A stretch of DNA of 23,828 nucleotides from CAYZHV01 sp964478055 (lineage in GTDB: Bacteria > Spirochaetota > Spirochaetia > DSM-27196 > Alkalispirochaetaceae): positions 1-23,828 of the forward strand of contig CAYZHV010000034.1 of assembly GCA_964478055.1 (NCBI GenBank), written 5' to 3'. Position numbers and translations under genes: made by a program. Below are positions 1 to 7,860 of this stretch, piece after piece. Position 1 is the stretch's first letter, and the number at the start of each line of letters is the position of its first letter. Below the pieces are notes generated by a model. It made no database searches, was not told where the DNA came from, and was given only the letters and a program-made list of their open reading frames with translations.

Positions 1-3000
1 CCTCTTCTCAATCAGGGGGTGAGCAGGGAGGACATCGCTCTGTCCACCTGCCATGCCATCGCCCGGCAGACTATTGGTGGGCTTGCTCAAGGGCTCGAAA
101 TCACCCGACCGGTGATCTTTGTCGGCGGACCTCTGACATTCAACAGGACCCTGGTGCGGGTCTTCGCCGAACGTCTGGGTCTCCGGGAGGGGGAGCAGAT
201 CCTGCCGGAGTCGCCGGAGACTCTCGTCGCTTACGGAACGGCCCTTTCGATAGGGACGATGTTCGCCGAGTGGCAGTCCAACTACCTGGGGACCGGGGCG
301 TCGGAGGCGCTGGAGAACTATCAGACAGAGTTGTCAACTCGACGGCAGACAGGGCTGGAGCAGTTTTTCGAGAGCGAGGAAGAGCGGCGAGAGTTCCAGC
401 TTCGCCACCGTTTGGCAAACATCGATCCGCCGGAGCTGCCCGAGGGGAGCGTGCTACCGGTCTACATCGGTATCGACGCGGGTTCCACGACGAGCAAGCT
501 CGTTCTTCTCGATGAAGAAGAGCAGGTCATTGACTCTTTCTACGCGAACAATGACGGCGAACCGTTACAGGTCCTCAAAGAGGGGCTCCTCTCAGTCTAC
601 CGGCGCTGGAAAGAGCGGGGAATAGCCCTGGAGGTGCTCGGAGTGGGAACCACCGGCTACGGGGAGAAGCTTTTCGGGGCGGCTTTCAAGGCGGATTACC
701 ACACCGTGGAGACTGTTGCGCACGCGGAAGCGGCGATGCACTACCTCCCCGGGGCGAGCTTTATTCTCGATATCGGTGGCCAGGATATGAAGGCGATCTC
801 CGTATCTAACGATATCGTCACCGGGATTACGCTGAACGAGGCGTGCTCCGCGGGATGTGGCTCCTTTCTCGAGAGCTTCGCCCGCTCCCTGGAGATTCCG
901 GTTGCAGAGATCGCAGCGAGAGCCTTTGCGGCAAGCAATCCGAGCAAGCTCGGCTCCCGATGCACGGTCTTCATGAACTCTTCGATTATCACTGAACAGA
1001 AGAACGGCAAGGGACCAAACGACATTATGGCGGGGCTCTGTCGGAGTATTATCGAGAACGTCTTTACCAAGGTGGTCCGGGTCTCGAACATGAGCGTTCT
1101 GGGGGACAAGGTGGTGCTCCAGGGCGGCACCTTCAAAAATGACGCAGTCCTTCGGGCTTTCGAGCAATACACCGGCATAGAGGGGTTGCGCGCTCCCTAT
1201 CCCGGGGAGATGGGTGCCATTGGCATCGCCTTGCTCACGAAGAAGCACATGGAAGGTCGCGCCGCCCAGAGCCGCTTCCCCGGCTTCGAGGCCCTCGAGG
1301 TCTTTGGTTACGAGAAGGAGAACAACCACGTCTGTCCCTTTTGCACGAACAACTGCAATCGAACGCTGATCCGGTTCTCCGACGGCTCCACTTTTGTCAC
1401 CGGCAACCGGTGCGAGCGTGGTGAGGTCGTTGGAGAGCTCGGCGACCCCGAGACCAGAAGTCGCCTCAAAGCCGCGGAACGGCGGCTCCGGGGAGCTCCG
1501 GACCTCTTTTCCCGGCGGGAGAAGCTGCTTTTTAAAGAGTATCCGGTGGAACCGATCGAGCCGGGGAAAGAACTTACTCTGGGCCTGCCCCGAGTATTGG
1601 AGTTCTGGAACTCCGGCCCGTTTTGGTCGACCTTTTTCCGGGCCCTCGGTTTTCAGGTGCGCTTCTCGAAACCGAGCAGCCGGGAGCTCTACGAGAGCGG
1701 CATCGCTCTTGTCCCGTCTGATACGATCTGCTTCCCCGCAAAGCTTGCCCACGGCCACATGGAAGACCTCATTTCCGCCGGTGTTGACCGCATTTTCATG
1801 CCGATTATGAATCGGATGCCCTCGGAGAATAGCAATCTCAAGAGCGATCATCTCTGCGCGGTGGTGAAGGGATACCCGATGGTTCTCGATGTGAGCAACG
1901 AGCCCACCGAGGGACACGGAATCGCCTTCGACAAGCCAATCTTCCACTGGCTCGACGAGCGCACCCGGGAGCGACAGCTCGCGGACTTCATGGCGGCTAC
2001 CTTTGGCACCCCGCCCCGGCACGTACAGGCCGCTCTGGCTCAGGCGGATCGGGTGCAGCGCAGCTTTTTCGCCTCCTTGCGAGAGGAGGCGTCGGAGATC
2101 CTGGAAGGGCTTTCAGGAAGCGAGTTTGCGGTAGTCCTCGCCGGCCGGCCCTACCACAGCGACCCTCTGGTGAGCCATTCGGTGAGTCGCTTCTTTACCA
2201 GTCAGGGAATCCCGGTGATTCCGCTGGACGCCCTTCCCGGGCTCGATGAGGTGGACCACTCCGGCATCCGGGCGGAAGGGACGATAAACTTTCACGTTCG
2301 CATGCTCTCCGGAGCGGTCAAGGTGGCCCAGCACCCGAACCTGGAGCTGGTGCAAATCGTCAGCTTCGGCTGCGGTCACGACGCGGTTCTCACCGATGAG
2401 GTGATTCGCATCATGCGCGCCGCCTCCGGGAGGGAACCGCTGACCCTCAAACTCGACGAGAGTGACGCGGACGGGCCGATCCAGATTCGGGTGCGTTCCT
2501 TTATCGAAACTGTGAGGAGCCGCCGGGAGAAGGGAGAGAACTTCGAGCCTAAGCAACTGGCGGATCCCTATGCGGTCAAGTTCGAGAAACAGCACCGAAA
2601 GGAAAAGGTGATTCTCGCTCCCAACGTTTCCGAGGCCTTCGCCAGGATCGCCTCTGCGGCGATTCGTAAGGAGGGATACCGGATCGAGCCGTTGCCTCTT
2701 GCGGATGATCGCGCCATCGCCCTGGGAAAGAAGTTCGTCCACAACGATATGTGCTTTCCGGCGCAGATCAACATTGGTGAGACCTTGAAGGTGCTCGAAT
2801 CCGGCAAGTACCGGCCGGAGCAGGTGGTCTGCGGCCTGGCCAAGGCGCAGTGTGACTGTCGTCTAGCCCATTACGCAAGCCTCGCCCGAAAGGCCCTCGA
2901 TGAGGCGGGATACGAGAAGGTTCCGATTATCACCACCGACGAGGACACCAAGAACATGCACCCTGCCTTCAAGCTCGGGACTCGTTTCGAGCTTCGCATG

Positions 3001-3843
3001 CTCTGGGGGCTCGCCATAATTGATGCTCTCGAGGATCTCCGTCGCCGAATCCGGCCCTACGAGGTGAACAGCGGCGAGACGGATGCGCTTTTCGACTCGC
3101 ATATTGATCGAATCGCCGAGGCCCTGGAAGGCTCGAGCCGCCGGGCGCTCTCGGCTTTTGAGGAAGCGGTAGCAGCGTTTACGAAGATTGAGGTTGACCG
3201 GGAGGAGGAGCGACCCCGGGTTTTCGTGATCGGAGAATTCCTGATGAATTTCCATCGCGGGAGTAACCATGATATAGAGCGTTACCTAGAGGCAAACGGG
3301 ATGGAGGTCGTCCTGCCGCACATCCTCGATGTCTTTCGCCGGGACTTTATGCGGATGAAGAGCGAGCAGGAGCGATTTCATGTTCGCTATCCGTTCCTGG
3401 AGCGGGTGTTCAACACCGTTACGGACTCTCTTTTTGACCACGCTCTGGAGAAGGTCGACGAGATCGCCTCGGTCCATCCCTTTCACGAGGCGAAGGCGCG
3501 ACTCCCGGAGGTGGCGGCGCACGCGCGACCGATTATTGACGACACCTTTACTTCCGGAGAGGGGTGGATGATCGCGGGCGAAATCCTTCACAACGCCGAG
3601 CTCGGTATCGAGTCGTTTGTCATTATTCAGCCTTTCGGCTGTTTGCCGAACCACGTCACCGGTCGGGGACTCTTGAAACGCATCAAGCAGATCCACCCGA
3701 ACATTCAAATTCTCTCTCTGGATTACGATCCTGATACCAGTTTTGCGAACATTGAGAACAGGCTGCAAATGCTGGTGATCAACGCCTTAGAGCGCCGAAG
3801 ACTTCGACGACAGGCGGAAACCAAAGCCGCCGCAAACCAGTAG
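1..3843 (+). CDS. Giant acyl-CoA dehydratase activase-related protein (BadF/BadG type), 5' truncated
   Basis: The reading frame is open to base 1, so the gene starts upstream and the GTG at 19 is internal. About 1280 residues are visible; relatives are usually around 1400-1500. Numbering from the first visible codon, residues 1 to about 100 are the end of a first ASKHA activase domain (VGGPLTFN). Residues 154-410 are a complete second one: phosphate loop DAGSTTSK (159-166), DIGGQDMK, and CSAGCG (C282, C286) with RCTVF (C321), which match the [4Fe-4S] ligand positions of HgdC/BadG-type activators. A Cys cluster follows (C445, C448, C452) and then a long C-terminal DUF2229/HgdB-like region. In the family, ATP-driven electron transfer activates 2-hydroxyacyl-CoA dehydratase or benzoyl-CoA reductase. 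The substrate of the giant fused forms is unknown, and no dehydratase subunit gene is visible here. Family assignment is firm; function is inferred. Confidence 0.9.
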   Translation, partial: PLLNQGVSREDIALSTCHAIARQTIGGLAQGLEITRPVIFVGGPLTFNRTLVRVFAERLGLREGEQILPESPETLVAYGTALSIGTMFAEWQSNYLGTGASEALENYQTELSTRRQTGLEQFFESEEERREFQLRHRLANIDPPELPEGSVLPVYIGIDAGSTTSKLVLLDEEEQVIDSFYANNDGEPLQVLKEGLLSVYRRWKERGIALEVLGVGTTGYGEKLFGAAFKADYHTVETVAHAEAAMHYLPGASFILDIGGQDMKAISVSNDIVTGITLNEACSAGCGSFLESFARSLEIPVAEIAARAFAASNPSKLGSRCTVFMNSSIITEQKNGKGPNDIMAGLCRSIIENVFTKVVRVSNMSVLGDKVVLQGGTFKNDAVLRAFEQYTGIEGLRAPYPGEMGAIGIALLTKKHMEGRAAQSRFPGFEALEVFGYEKENNHVCPFCTNNCNRTLIRFSDGSTFVTGNRCERGEVVGELGDPETRSRLKAAERRLRGAPDLFSRREKLLFKEYPVEPIEPGKELTLGLPRVLEFWNSGPFWSTFFRALGFQVRFSKPSSRELYESGIALVPSDTICFPAKLAHGHMEDLISAGVDRIFMPIMNRMPSENSNLKSDHLCAVVKGYPMVLDVSNEPTEGHGIAFDKPIFHWLDERTRERQLADFMAATFGTPPRHVQAALAQADRVQRSFFASLREEASEILEGLSGSEFAVVLAGRPYHSDPLVSHSVSRFFTSQGIPVIPLDALPGLDEVDHSGIRAEGTINFHVRMLSGAVKVAQHPNLELVQIVSFGCGHDAVLTDEVIRIMRAASGREPLTLKLDESDADGPIQIRVRSFIETVRSRREKGENFEPKQLADPYAVKFEKQHRKEKVILAPNVSEAFARIASAAIRKEGYRIEPLPLADDRAIALGKKFVHNDMCFPAQINIGETLKVLESGKYRPEQVVCGLAKAQCDCRLAHYASLARKALDEAGYEKVPIITTDEDTKNMHPAFKLGTRFELRMLWGLAIIDALEDLRRRIRPYEVNSGETDALFDSHIDRIAEALEGSSRRALSAFEEAVAAFTKIEVDREEERPRVFVIGEFLMNFHRGSNHDIERYLEANGMEVVLPHILDVFRRDFMRMKSEQERFHVRYPFLERVFNTVTDSLFDHALEKVDEIASVHPFHEAKARLPEVAAHARPIIDDTFTSGEGWMIAGEILHNAELGIESFVIIQPFGCLPNHVTGRGLLKRIKQIHPNIQILSLDYDPDTSFANIENRLQMLVINALERRRLRRQAETKAAANQ

Positions 3844-3883
3844 GCGCGCCCATCCGCACGGTTGGTGACCCTGCAGTTTTCTA

Positions 3884-3912
3884 TTGACAAGAAAGAATGA
3901 CCATGGTAATAT
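3884..3912 (+). promoter_or_regulatory. Sigma-70-type promoter of the toxin-antitoxin module
   Basis: A perfect -35 TTGACA (3884-3889) is followed by a 17-bp spacer and -10 TAATAT (3907-3912). The palindrome ACTATAGT (3914-3921) sits where transcription would start and is a plausible antitoxin operator. The leader then contains a 6-bp GC stem, GAGGGG (3931-3936) with CCCCTC (3945-3950). It has no U-run, so it is a leader hairpin rather than a terminator. Confidence 0.75.
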
Positions 3913-4015
3913 GACTATAGTAACAACGCAGAGGGGCCCAAACTCCCCTCGGCGGAAACAATATTCGATGGACGCCATGGTTCATTTAGCAGATTTGAAA
4001 CTGGGAGGCTGCTGA

Positions 4016-4216
4016 ATGGAGATTGCCGCGGGCCGCTTTAAGGCGCTCTGTCTCGGGCTCATGGACCATGTTAGGGATACCCACGAACGGGTGGTTATTA
4101 CCAAGCATGGGACGCCGGTGGCGCAGCTGGTGCCGGTTGAGGAAGCTCCTCGTACGCCCCTGGCCGGAGCTCTACGCGGATCTATTCACTACGACCAACG
4201 GATTCTGAGAGAGTAG
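4016..4216 (+). CDS. Phd/YefM-family antitoxin
   Basis: A 66-residue protein with the Phd/YefM antitoxin pattern: an N-terminal helix (AAGRFKALCLGLMDHV) followed by the DNA-binding signature VVITKHGTPVAQLVPVE, then a short C-terminal tail that in the family wraps the toxin. The family neutralises the partner toxin and represses the operon by binding palindromes at the promoter. The start is ATG 4016, with GGGAGG at 4003-4008 spaced 7 nt. A 15-codon in-frame ORF (ATG 3968) ends with TGA directly against this ATG. The toxin gene begins 4 nt after the stop, the usual antitoxin-first order. Type II antitoxin is confident; the exact subfamily (VapB-like or Phd) is not. Confidence 0.85.
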   Translation: MEIAAGRFKALCLGLMDHVRDTHERVVITKHGTPVAQLVPVEEAPRTPLAGALRGSIHYDQRILRE

Positions 4217-4220
4217 AGCC

Positions 4221-4631
4221 GTGGTCATTCTGGACACGCATATCGCCGTCTGGCTTCTGGCCGGGGAGTCTCGTCTCACGGAGTCCGTGGCATATCCCTA
4301 CATCGAACAGGCTTCCCAGCGCGGGAGCTTGCGAATCGCCTCTATCTCCCTCTTCGAGCTGAGTCGGTTGAACGGAGATGGTCGTCTCCGACTCGACCTG
4401 CCTCTTTCGGATCTCTTTGAAACTCTCCTCAACACTCCGGGGCTGCAGATAGCGGAACTGGACCCGAGAGTCGCTCTCGAAAGCCTCTCCTTGGAGGATT
4501 TCCCCGGGGATGAGACGGATCGAGTCATTTGCGCCACCGCCCGGGCCCTCCGCGGAAGTCTGGTGACCGCGGACGCCGAGATAATCGACTACGCAAAGTC
4601 CGGGGGGCTTCGCGTTATTCCTGTGCAATAG
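4221..4631 (+). CDS. PIN-domain toxin (VapC-like ribonuclease)
   Basis: A 136-residue single PIN domain starting at GTG 4221, 4 nt after the antitoxin stop and probably translationally coupled to it. The acidic metal-binding residues of PIN nucleases are all visible: D5 in VILDTHIAVW, E46 in ISLFELSRL, D100 in DETDRVICATA and D118 in LVTADAEII. Length and order match VapC-type toxins, Mg2+-dependent endoribonucleases that usually cleave tRNA or rRNA. The catalytic set is intact, so the toxin is likely active. The target cannot be read from the sequence. GTG starts may keep toxin synthesis below that of the antitoxin (inference). Confidence 0.88.
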   Translation: MVILDTHIAVWLLAGESRLTESVAYPYIEQASQRGSLRIASISLFELSRLNGDGRLRLDLPLSDLFETLLNTPGLQIAELDPRVALESLSLEDFPGDETDRVICATARALRGSLVTADAEIIDYAKSGGLRVIPVQ

Positions 4632-4670
4632 CTGTTGCCACGCCGCCCCTGGAGCCATATTTTAGGGGCC

Positions 4671-5312
4671 ATGAACATACAGGCAGCGATCTTCGATCTC
4701 GACGGGGTCCTGGTGGTGACCCAGCGATACCACTTGAAGGCGTGGCGCGCGCTCTGCGCGGACCGTTCCTGGGAGCCGGTAGCCGGTGAGAGATCGGACG
4801 GGGAAACTCTGGAGACGATACTTCGGAAGAACGGCGTGGCCGCCACGGAACAGGAGAAGCAGGCGCTCCTAGAGGAAAAGCAACGATACTATGAGCAGTT
4901 CATCTCCGCCATGGAGACTGAGGATTTCTATCCCGGGGCGATCGGATTTGTCATCGAGCTTCGGGCTCATGGGGTATTGACGGCCATCGGAACCGCAGCC
5001 AAAGCGGGACGCAAAGTTATCGAATCTCTCGACATGGGAGAGCTCTTTGACGCCGTGGTGGTTGGAGAAGAGCACGATTTCGAGAGGCCTAGTGCGGCGC
5101 TCTACGAGAAAGTAGCCAGGGAGCTCGGTGTGGAGCCAGAAGAGACCGTGGTCTTCGAGGATGAACATTCGGCGATAGAGGCAGCTCGTTCCGCCGGAGC
5201 CGGGACTGTCGGCATTGGCTCTCCCCGAGAACTCGAGCTGGCGGATTACGTAGTCAACAATTATAGTGACATTGAGCTAACGAGGTTCCTGAGGACGGGA
5301 CAGGTGGCATGA
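4671..5312 (+). CDS. HAD-superfamily hydrolase, beta-phosphoglucomutase-like
   Basis: A 213-residue HAD subclass IA protein. Motif I FDLDGVLV gives nucleophile D9 and acid/base D11, and TQRYHLKAW resembles the beta-phosphoglucomutase cap entry (xxYHxxAW). Motif II is IGTAAKAG and motif IV is VVFEDEHSAIEAA. Motif III, normally with Lys (KPAP), reads ERPSAALY, so Arg replaces Lys. Lactococcal beta-PGM is about 220 residues and interconverts beta-glucose 1-phosphate and glucose 6-phosphate; a general sugar phosphatase is equally possible here. The frame is open upstream (TTG 4635), but ATG 4671 gives the normal family N-terminus. AGGGG lies only 2 nt before it, so the ribosome binding site is not ideal. 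The stop overlaps the next gene as ATGA. No glycoside phosphorylase neighbour supports the PGM role. Confidence 0.8.
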   Translation: MNIQAAIFDLDGVLVVTQRYHLKAWRALCADRSWEPVAGERSDGETLETILRKNGVAATEQEKQALLEEKQRYYEQFISAMETEDFYPGAIGFVIELRAHGVLTAIGTAAKAGRKVIESLDMGELFDAVVVGEEHDFERPSAALYEKVARELGVEPEETVVFEDEHSAIEAARSAGAGTVGIGSPRELELADYVVNNYSDIELTRFLRTGQVA

Positions 5313-6718
5313 GCGACGAGGCGGCGACGGCTGTTCTAGGAAGAAGGCTTGATCAGTCGAAAGAGTACTATCTATCCGGGGAGACGAGGCCCCTATCTTT
5401 TAGAAAGCGCCAGCTCCAGCGGCTCTCGGAGGCGATACGGCTCCGGGAGGGGGCAATACTCGAAGCACTCGCCGCGGATCTCGGCAAGTGCGAGTTCGAG
5501 AGCTTTACCTCCGAGATCGCCCTTCTCTACGACGAAATCAAGTTTGTGAGAAGGCGCCTGGGCCGCTGGGCAAGGCCGCGGCGCGTCTCCACGCCCCTGG
5601 TGCACTTTCCGAGCAGCAGCCGTGTAATCCCTGAGCCCCTCGGTGTGGCCCTTATCCTTTCCCCCTGGAATTATCCCTTTATGCTCGCGGTGGCGCCTCT
5701 TATCGGTGCGATCGCCGCGGGTTGCACGGCGATCCTCAAGCCCTCGGAGCACGCTCCGGCAACCAGCGCCGTGCTCAGGGAGCTCGTCACCGCGACCTTT
5801 GAGCCCGCCTACGTAGACGTCGTGGAGGGGAACGGGGATATCGCCTCGGCCCTGGTCTCCATGCCCTTTGATACGATTTTCTTTACCGGGAGCACTGCTG
5901 TAGGAAAGAAGGTGATGGCCGCGGCGGCGCAGAACCTCACGCCGGTGACCTTGGAGCTCGGGGGTAAGAGCCCGGCCATAGTGAACAGCGACGCAAATCT
6001 AACTGTTGCGGCGAAGCGAATCGCCTGGGGAAAGTACATGAACGCCGGGCAGACCTGCGTGGCTCCGGATTTTGTCTACGTCCACGAGGCGGTAGCGGAG
6101 GATTTTGTCGCGGAGCTGCAAACGGCTGTGCAGCAGTTCTACGGCGAGGAGCCCAGGAGCTCTCCTGACTACGCGAGAATTATCAACGAAGGACACTTTG
6201 ACCGGCTCACAAGCCTCCTCGAGGGCGCCCGGGCGCACCCCAGCAGTGAACTCATCTACGGTGGAGTGCAGGACCGAGAGGAGCGCTACATCGCCCCCAC
6301 GGCGATTCGTCTCCCGGGATGGGAGACGAGCCTCATGGAGGAGGAGATCTTCGGCCCGATCCTCCCGGTGATCAGCTACAGATCCCTTACCATGGCCATT
6401 AGCGAGCTCCAGGCTCGACCGAGACCCCTGGCACTCTATCTCTTCTCGAGCAGCAAGGAGGCGGAGGAGCGGGTGGTCGGCTCGCTCTCTTTCGGCGGAG
6501 GAAGCGTAAACGACATCGCGCTCCACCTGGCGAACCCGAAGCTCCCCTTTGGCGGTGTGGGTAACAGCGGCCTGGGGAGCTACCACGGTAAGGCGAGTTT
6601 TGACGCTTTTACCCACGAGAAGAGTATTCTCTCCCACGCTACCTGGCTCGATATTCCGATTAAGTATCCGCCCTATAGCAAGAAGGCGCTCAACCTCATA
6701 AAACGGCTCATGGGCTAG
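5309..6718 (+). CDS. NAD(P)-dependent aldehyde dehydrogenase, class 3-like
   Basis: A 469-residue aldehyde dehydrogenase that oxidises aldehydes to carboxylates. Visible motifs are LSPWNYPF and AILKPSEHAPAT (cofactor cleft), FFTGSTAVGKKV (Rossmann turn), the general base in LELGGKSP (E216), the catalytic Cys in NAGQTCVAP (C250), EEIFGPILPV, and PFGGVGNSGLGSYHGKASFDAFTHEKS. The short N-terminus and the IPIKYPPYS tail fit the ALDH3 (fatty and aromatic aldehyde) branch rather than the 500-residue betaine-type enzymes. The ATG overlaps the preceding HAD stop by 4 nt (ATGA), so the two are probably co-translated. The end meets the minus-strand dihydrouridine synthase within one CTAG. All catalytic residues are present; the substrate is unknown. 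Confidence 0.93.
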   Translation: MSDEAATAVLGRRLDQSKEYYLSGETRPLSFRKRQLQRLSEAIRLREGAILEALAADLGKCEFESFTSEIALLYDEIKFVRRRLGRWARPRRVSTPLVHFPSSSRVIPEPLGVALILSPWNYPFMLAVAPLIGAIAAGCTAILKPSEHAPATSAVLRELVTATFEPAYVDVVEGNGDIASALVSMPFDTIFFTGSTAVGKKVMAAAAQNLTPVTLELGGKSPAIVNSDANLTVAAKRIAWGKYMNAGQTCVAPDFVYVHEAVAEDFVAELQTAVQQFYGEEPRSSPDYARIINEGHFDRLTSLLEGARAHPSSELIYGGVQDREERYIAPTAIRLPGWETSLMEEEIFGPILPVISYRSLTMAISELQARPRPLALYLFSSSKEAEERVVGSLSFGGGSVNDIALHLANPKLPFGGVGNSGLGSYHGKASFDAFTHEKSILSHATWLDIPIKYPPYSKKALNLIKRLMG

Positions 6719-7857
6719 CTACTGTCCACTGCCTGGCGGACAATCTCCTCGGCGCTCTCGAAGTCGTGTGTCTCGTTTAAGCGAGAGCGTATCTCCTCTG
6801 CGTCCTCGAAGCCGGTTAGGTAGATCTTGTAGAATTTCTTGAGTACTTCGTAGTTCCGTTCTCGCTCCCAGGCGCTTTCGAACGCTTTGAGATGGTGAAG
6901 GAGGAGGTTGAGCTTCTCCTCCCGGGAGCGATGTCGGAACCGTCGAAGCCTGCCCCCGCCGGCGAAGATGTAGGGATCCTCGAAGACACCGCGTCCTACC
7001 ATGACTCCGTCCACGCCGTAGCGCCGCGCCTTGGAGAGAAACTCGCCGTGATGGCGAACGTCGCCGTTGCCCACGATAAGAGTAGGGTAGCTCCCGGCGT
7101 CCCGGAGGCGAACGACCCGTCGCACCTGCTCCCACCGGGCGTGGCCGTCGGACATTTCATCGGCGGTGCGGCCGTGGACGGTGAGGGCTTCTATTCCCTG
7201 CTCGAGGAGAAAGCCGCACCACTCTTCGGTGACAGGTTTGTCGAGGCCGATACGCGTCTTGACGCTCACCGGAAGTTCTCCGGCGCCCTCCTTGGCGGCG
7301 GCAATGAGCTCTGAGGCGAGTGTCGGGTTGGCGATGAGCTGGGAGCAGGCGCCACGGTTGCGGATCTTGCGGATCGGACACCCCATGTTGATATCCACCC
7401 CGTCGAAGCCGAGGCGGCGCAAGTTTTCCGCGGCGACGCGGTAGATCTCTGGCTTGGTGCCCCAGATTTGGGCCACCAGGGGACGGTCGAACCGGCCGCG
7501 GCGGAGGCGTCCCGGAAGGGACGGGCCGGCGCCTGGGTTCTCTCCCGCCGGCCCGTGGTTCCCAGAGTCCGTGAGCTGCTCTCCCGCGCCCTCGGTCGGA
7601 TGGTCGTCTCCCGTGGAACCCATCACTTCCTCAACATTTACTCCTGCAACCGCGTCGGCGAGGACGAACTCAGTGAAGAAGAGGTCCGGGGCCCCGAGGG
7701 CGGCGATGAGGTCGGTGGCCCAGCCGCTGCCGACGATGTCGACGCCGCCGGCGAGCGGCGCCCCCNNNNNNNNNNCCCGGAAGACGTGGTCGGTGACGTC
7801 TTCCATGGGTGCGAGAATCCGGATGGGGCGGGGGAGGGTAGACCAGAAACCGCGCAT
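6715..7857 (-). CDS. dus: tRNA-dihydrouridine synthase (contains a 10-N gap)
   Basis: An FMN-dependent enzyme that reduces uridine to dihydrouridine in tRNA D-loops. Recognisable segments are LAPMEDVTDHVFR at the N-terminus, DLFFTEF, VAQIWG, DGVDINMGCPIRKIRNRGACSQL (likely catalytic Cys in GACSQL), VSVKTRIG, ALTVHGRTADE, IVGNGDV and GVMVGRGVFEDPYIF. Ten N (7766-7775) fall just after VFR. The frame holds with 10 N, but the true length is unknown. Two stretches look longer than usual: about 25 residues before DLFFTEF, and a Gly/Pro/Asp-rich segment (EEVMGSTGDDHPTEG onward) before RPLVAQIWG. Start ATG 7857 lies 3 nt after the DUF819 stop, so the genes form an operon. Subfamily (DusA, B or C) is unresolved. 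Confidence 0.88.
   Translation of the reverse strand: MRGFWSTLPRPIRILAPMEDVTDHVFRXXXXGAPLAGGVDIVGSGWATDLIAALGAPDLFFTEFVLADAVAGVNVEEVMGSTGDDHPTEGAGEQLTDSGNHGPAGENPGAGPSLPGRLRRGRFDRPLVAQIWGTKPEIYRVAAENLRRLGFDGVDINMGCPIRKIRNRGACSQLIANPTLASELIAAAKEGAGELPVSVKTRIGLDKPVTEEWCGFLLEQGIEALTVHGRTADEMSDGHARWEQVRRVVRLRDAGSYPTLIVGNGDVRHHGEFLSKARRYGVDGVMVGRGVFEDPYIFAGGGRLRRFRHRSREEKLNLLLHHLKAFESAWERERNYEVLKKFYKIYLTGFEDAEEIRSRLNETHDFESAEEIVRQAVDSS
7766..7775. other. Run of 10 undetermined bases (N)
   Basis: Ten consecutive N interrupt the 5' part of the dihydrouridine synthase gene, in a very GC-rich stretch. The frame stays open across exactly 10 bases, but this may be a scaffolding placeholder, so sequence and length here should not be trusted. 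Confidence 0.99.
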
Positions 7858-7860
7858 GGG

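Noticed and set aside
19..21. GTG as start of the first gene
   Set aside because: The frame is open to base 1 and the sequence upstream and downstream continues an activase domain, so the gene is truncated by the window.
592..2022. Long minus-strand ORF of 476 codons
   Set aside because: It is antisense to the activase gene, with low-complexity, non-family sequence. Long shadow ORFs are expected in GC-rich genes.
3931..3950. Terminator in the toxin-antitoxin leader
   Set aside because: The GC hairpin lacks a following U-run and lies between a strong promoter and its genes.
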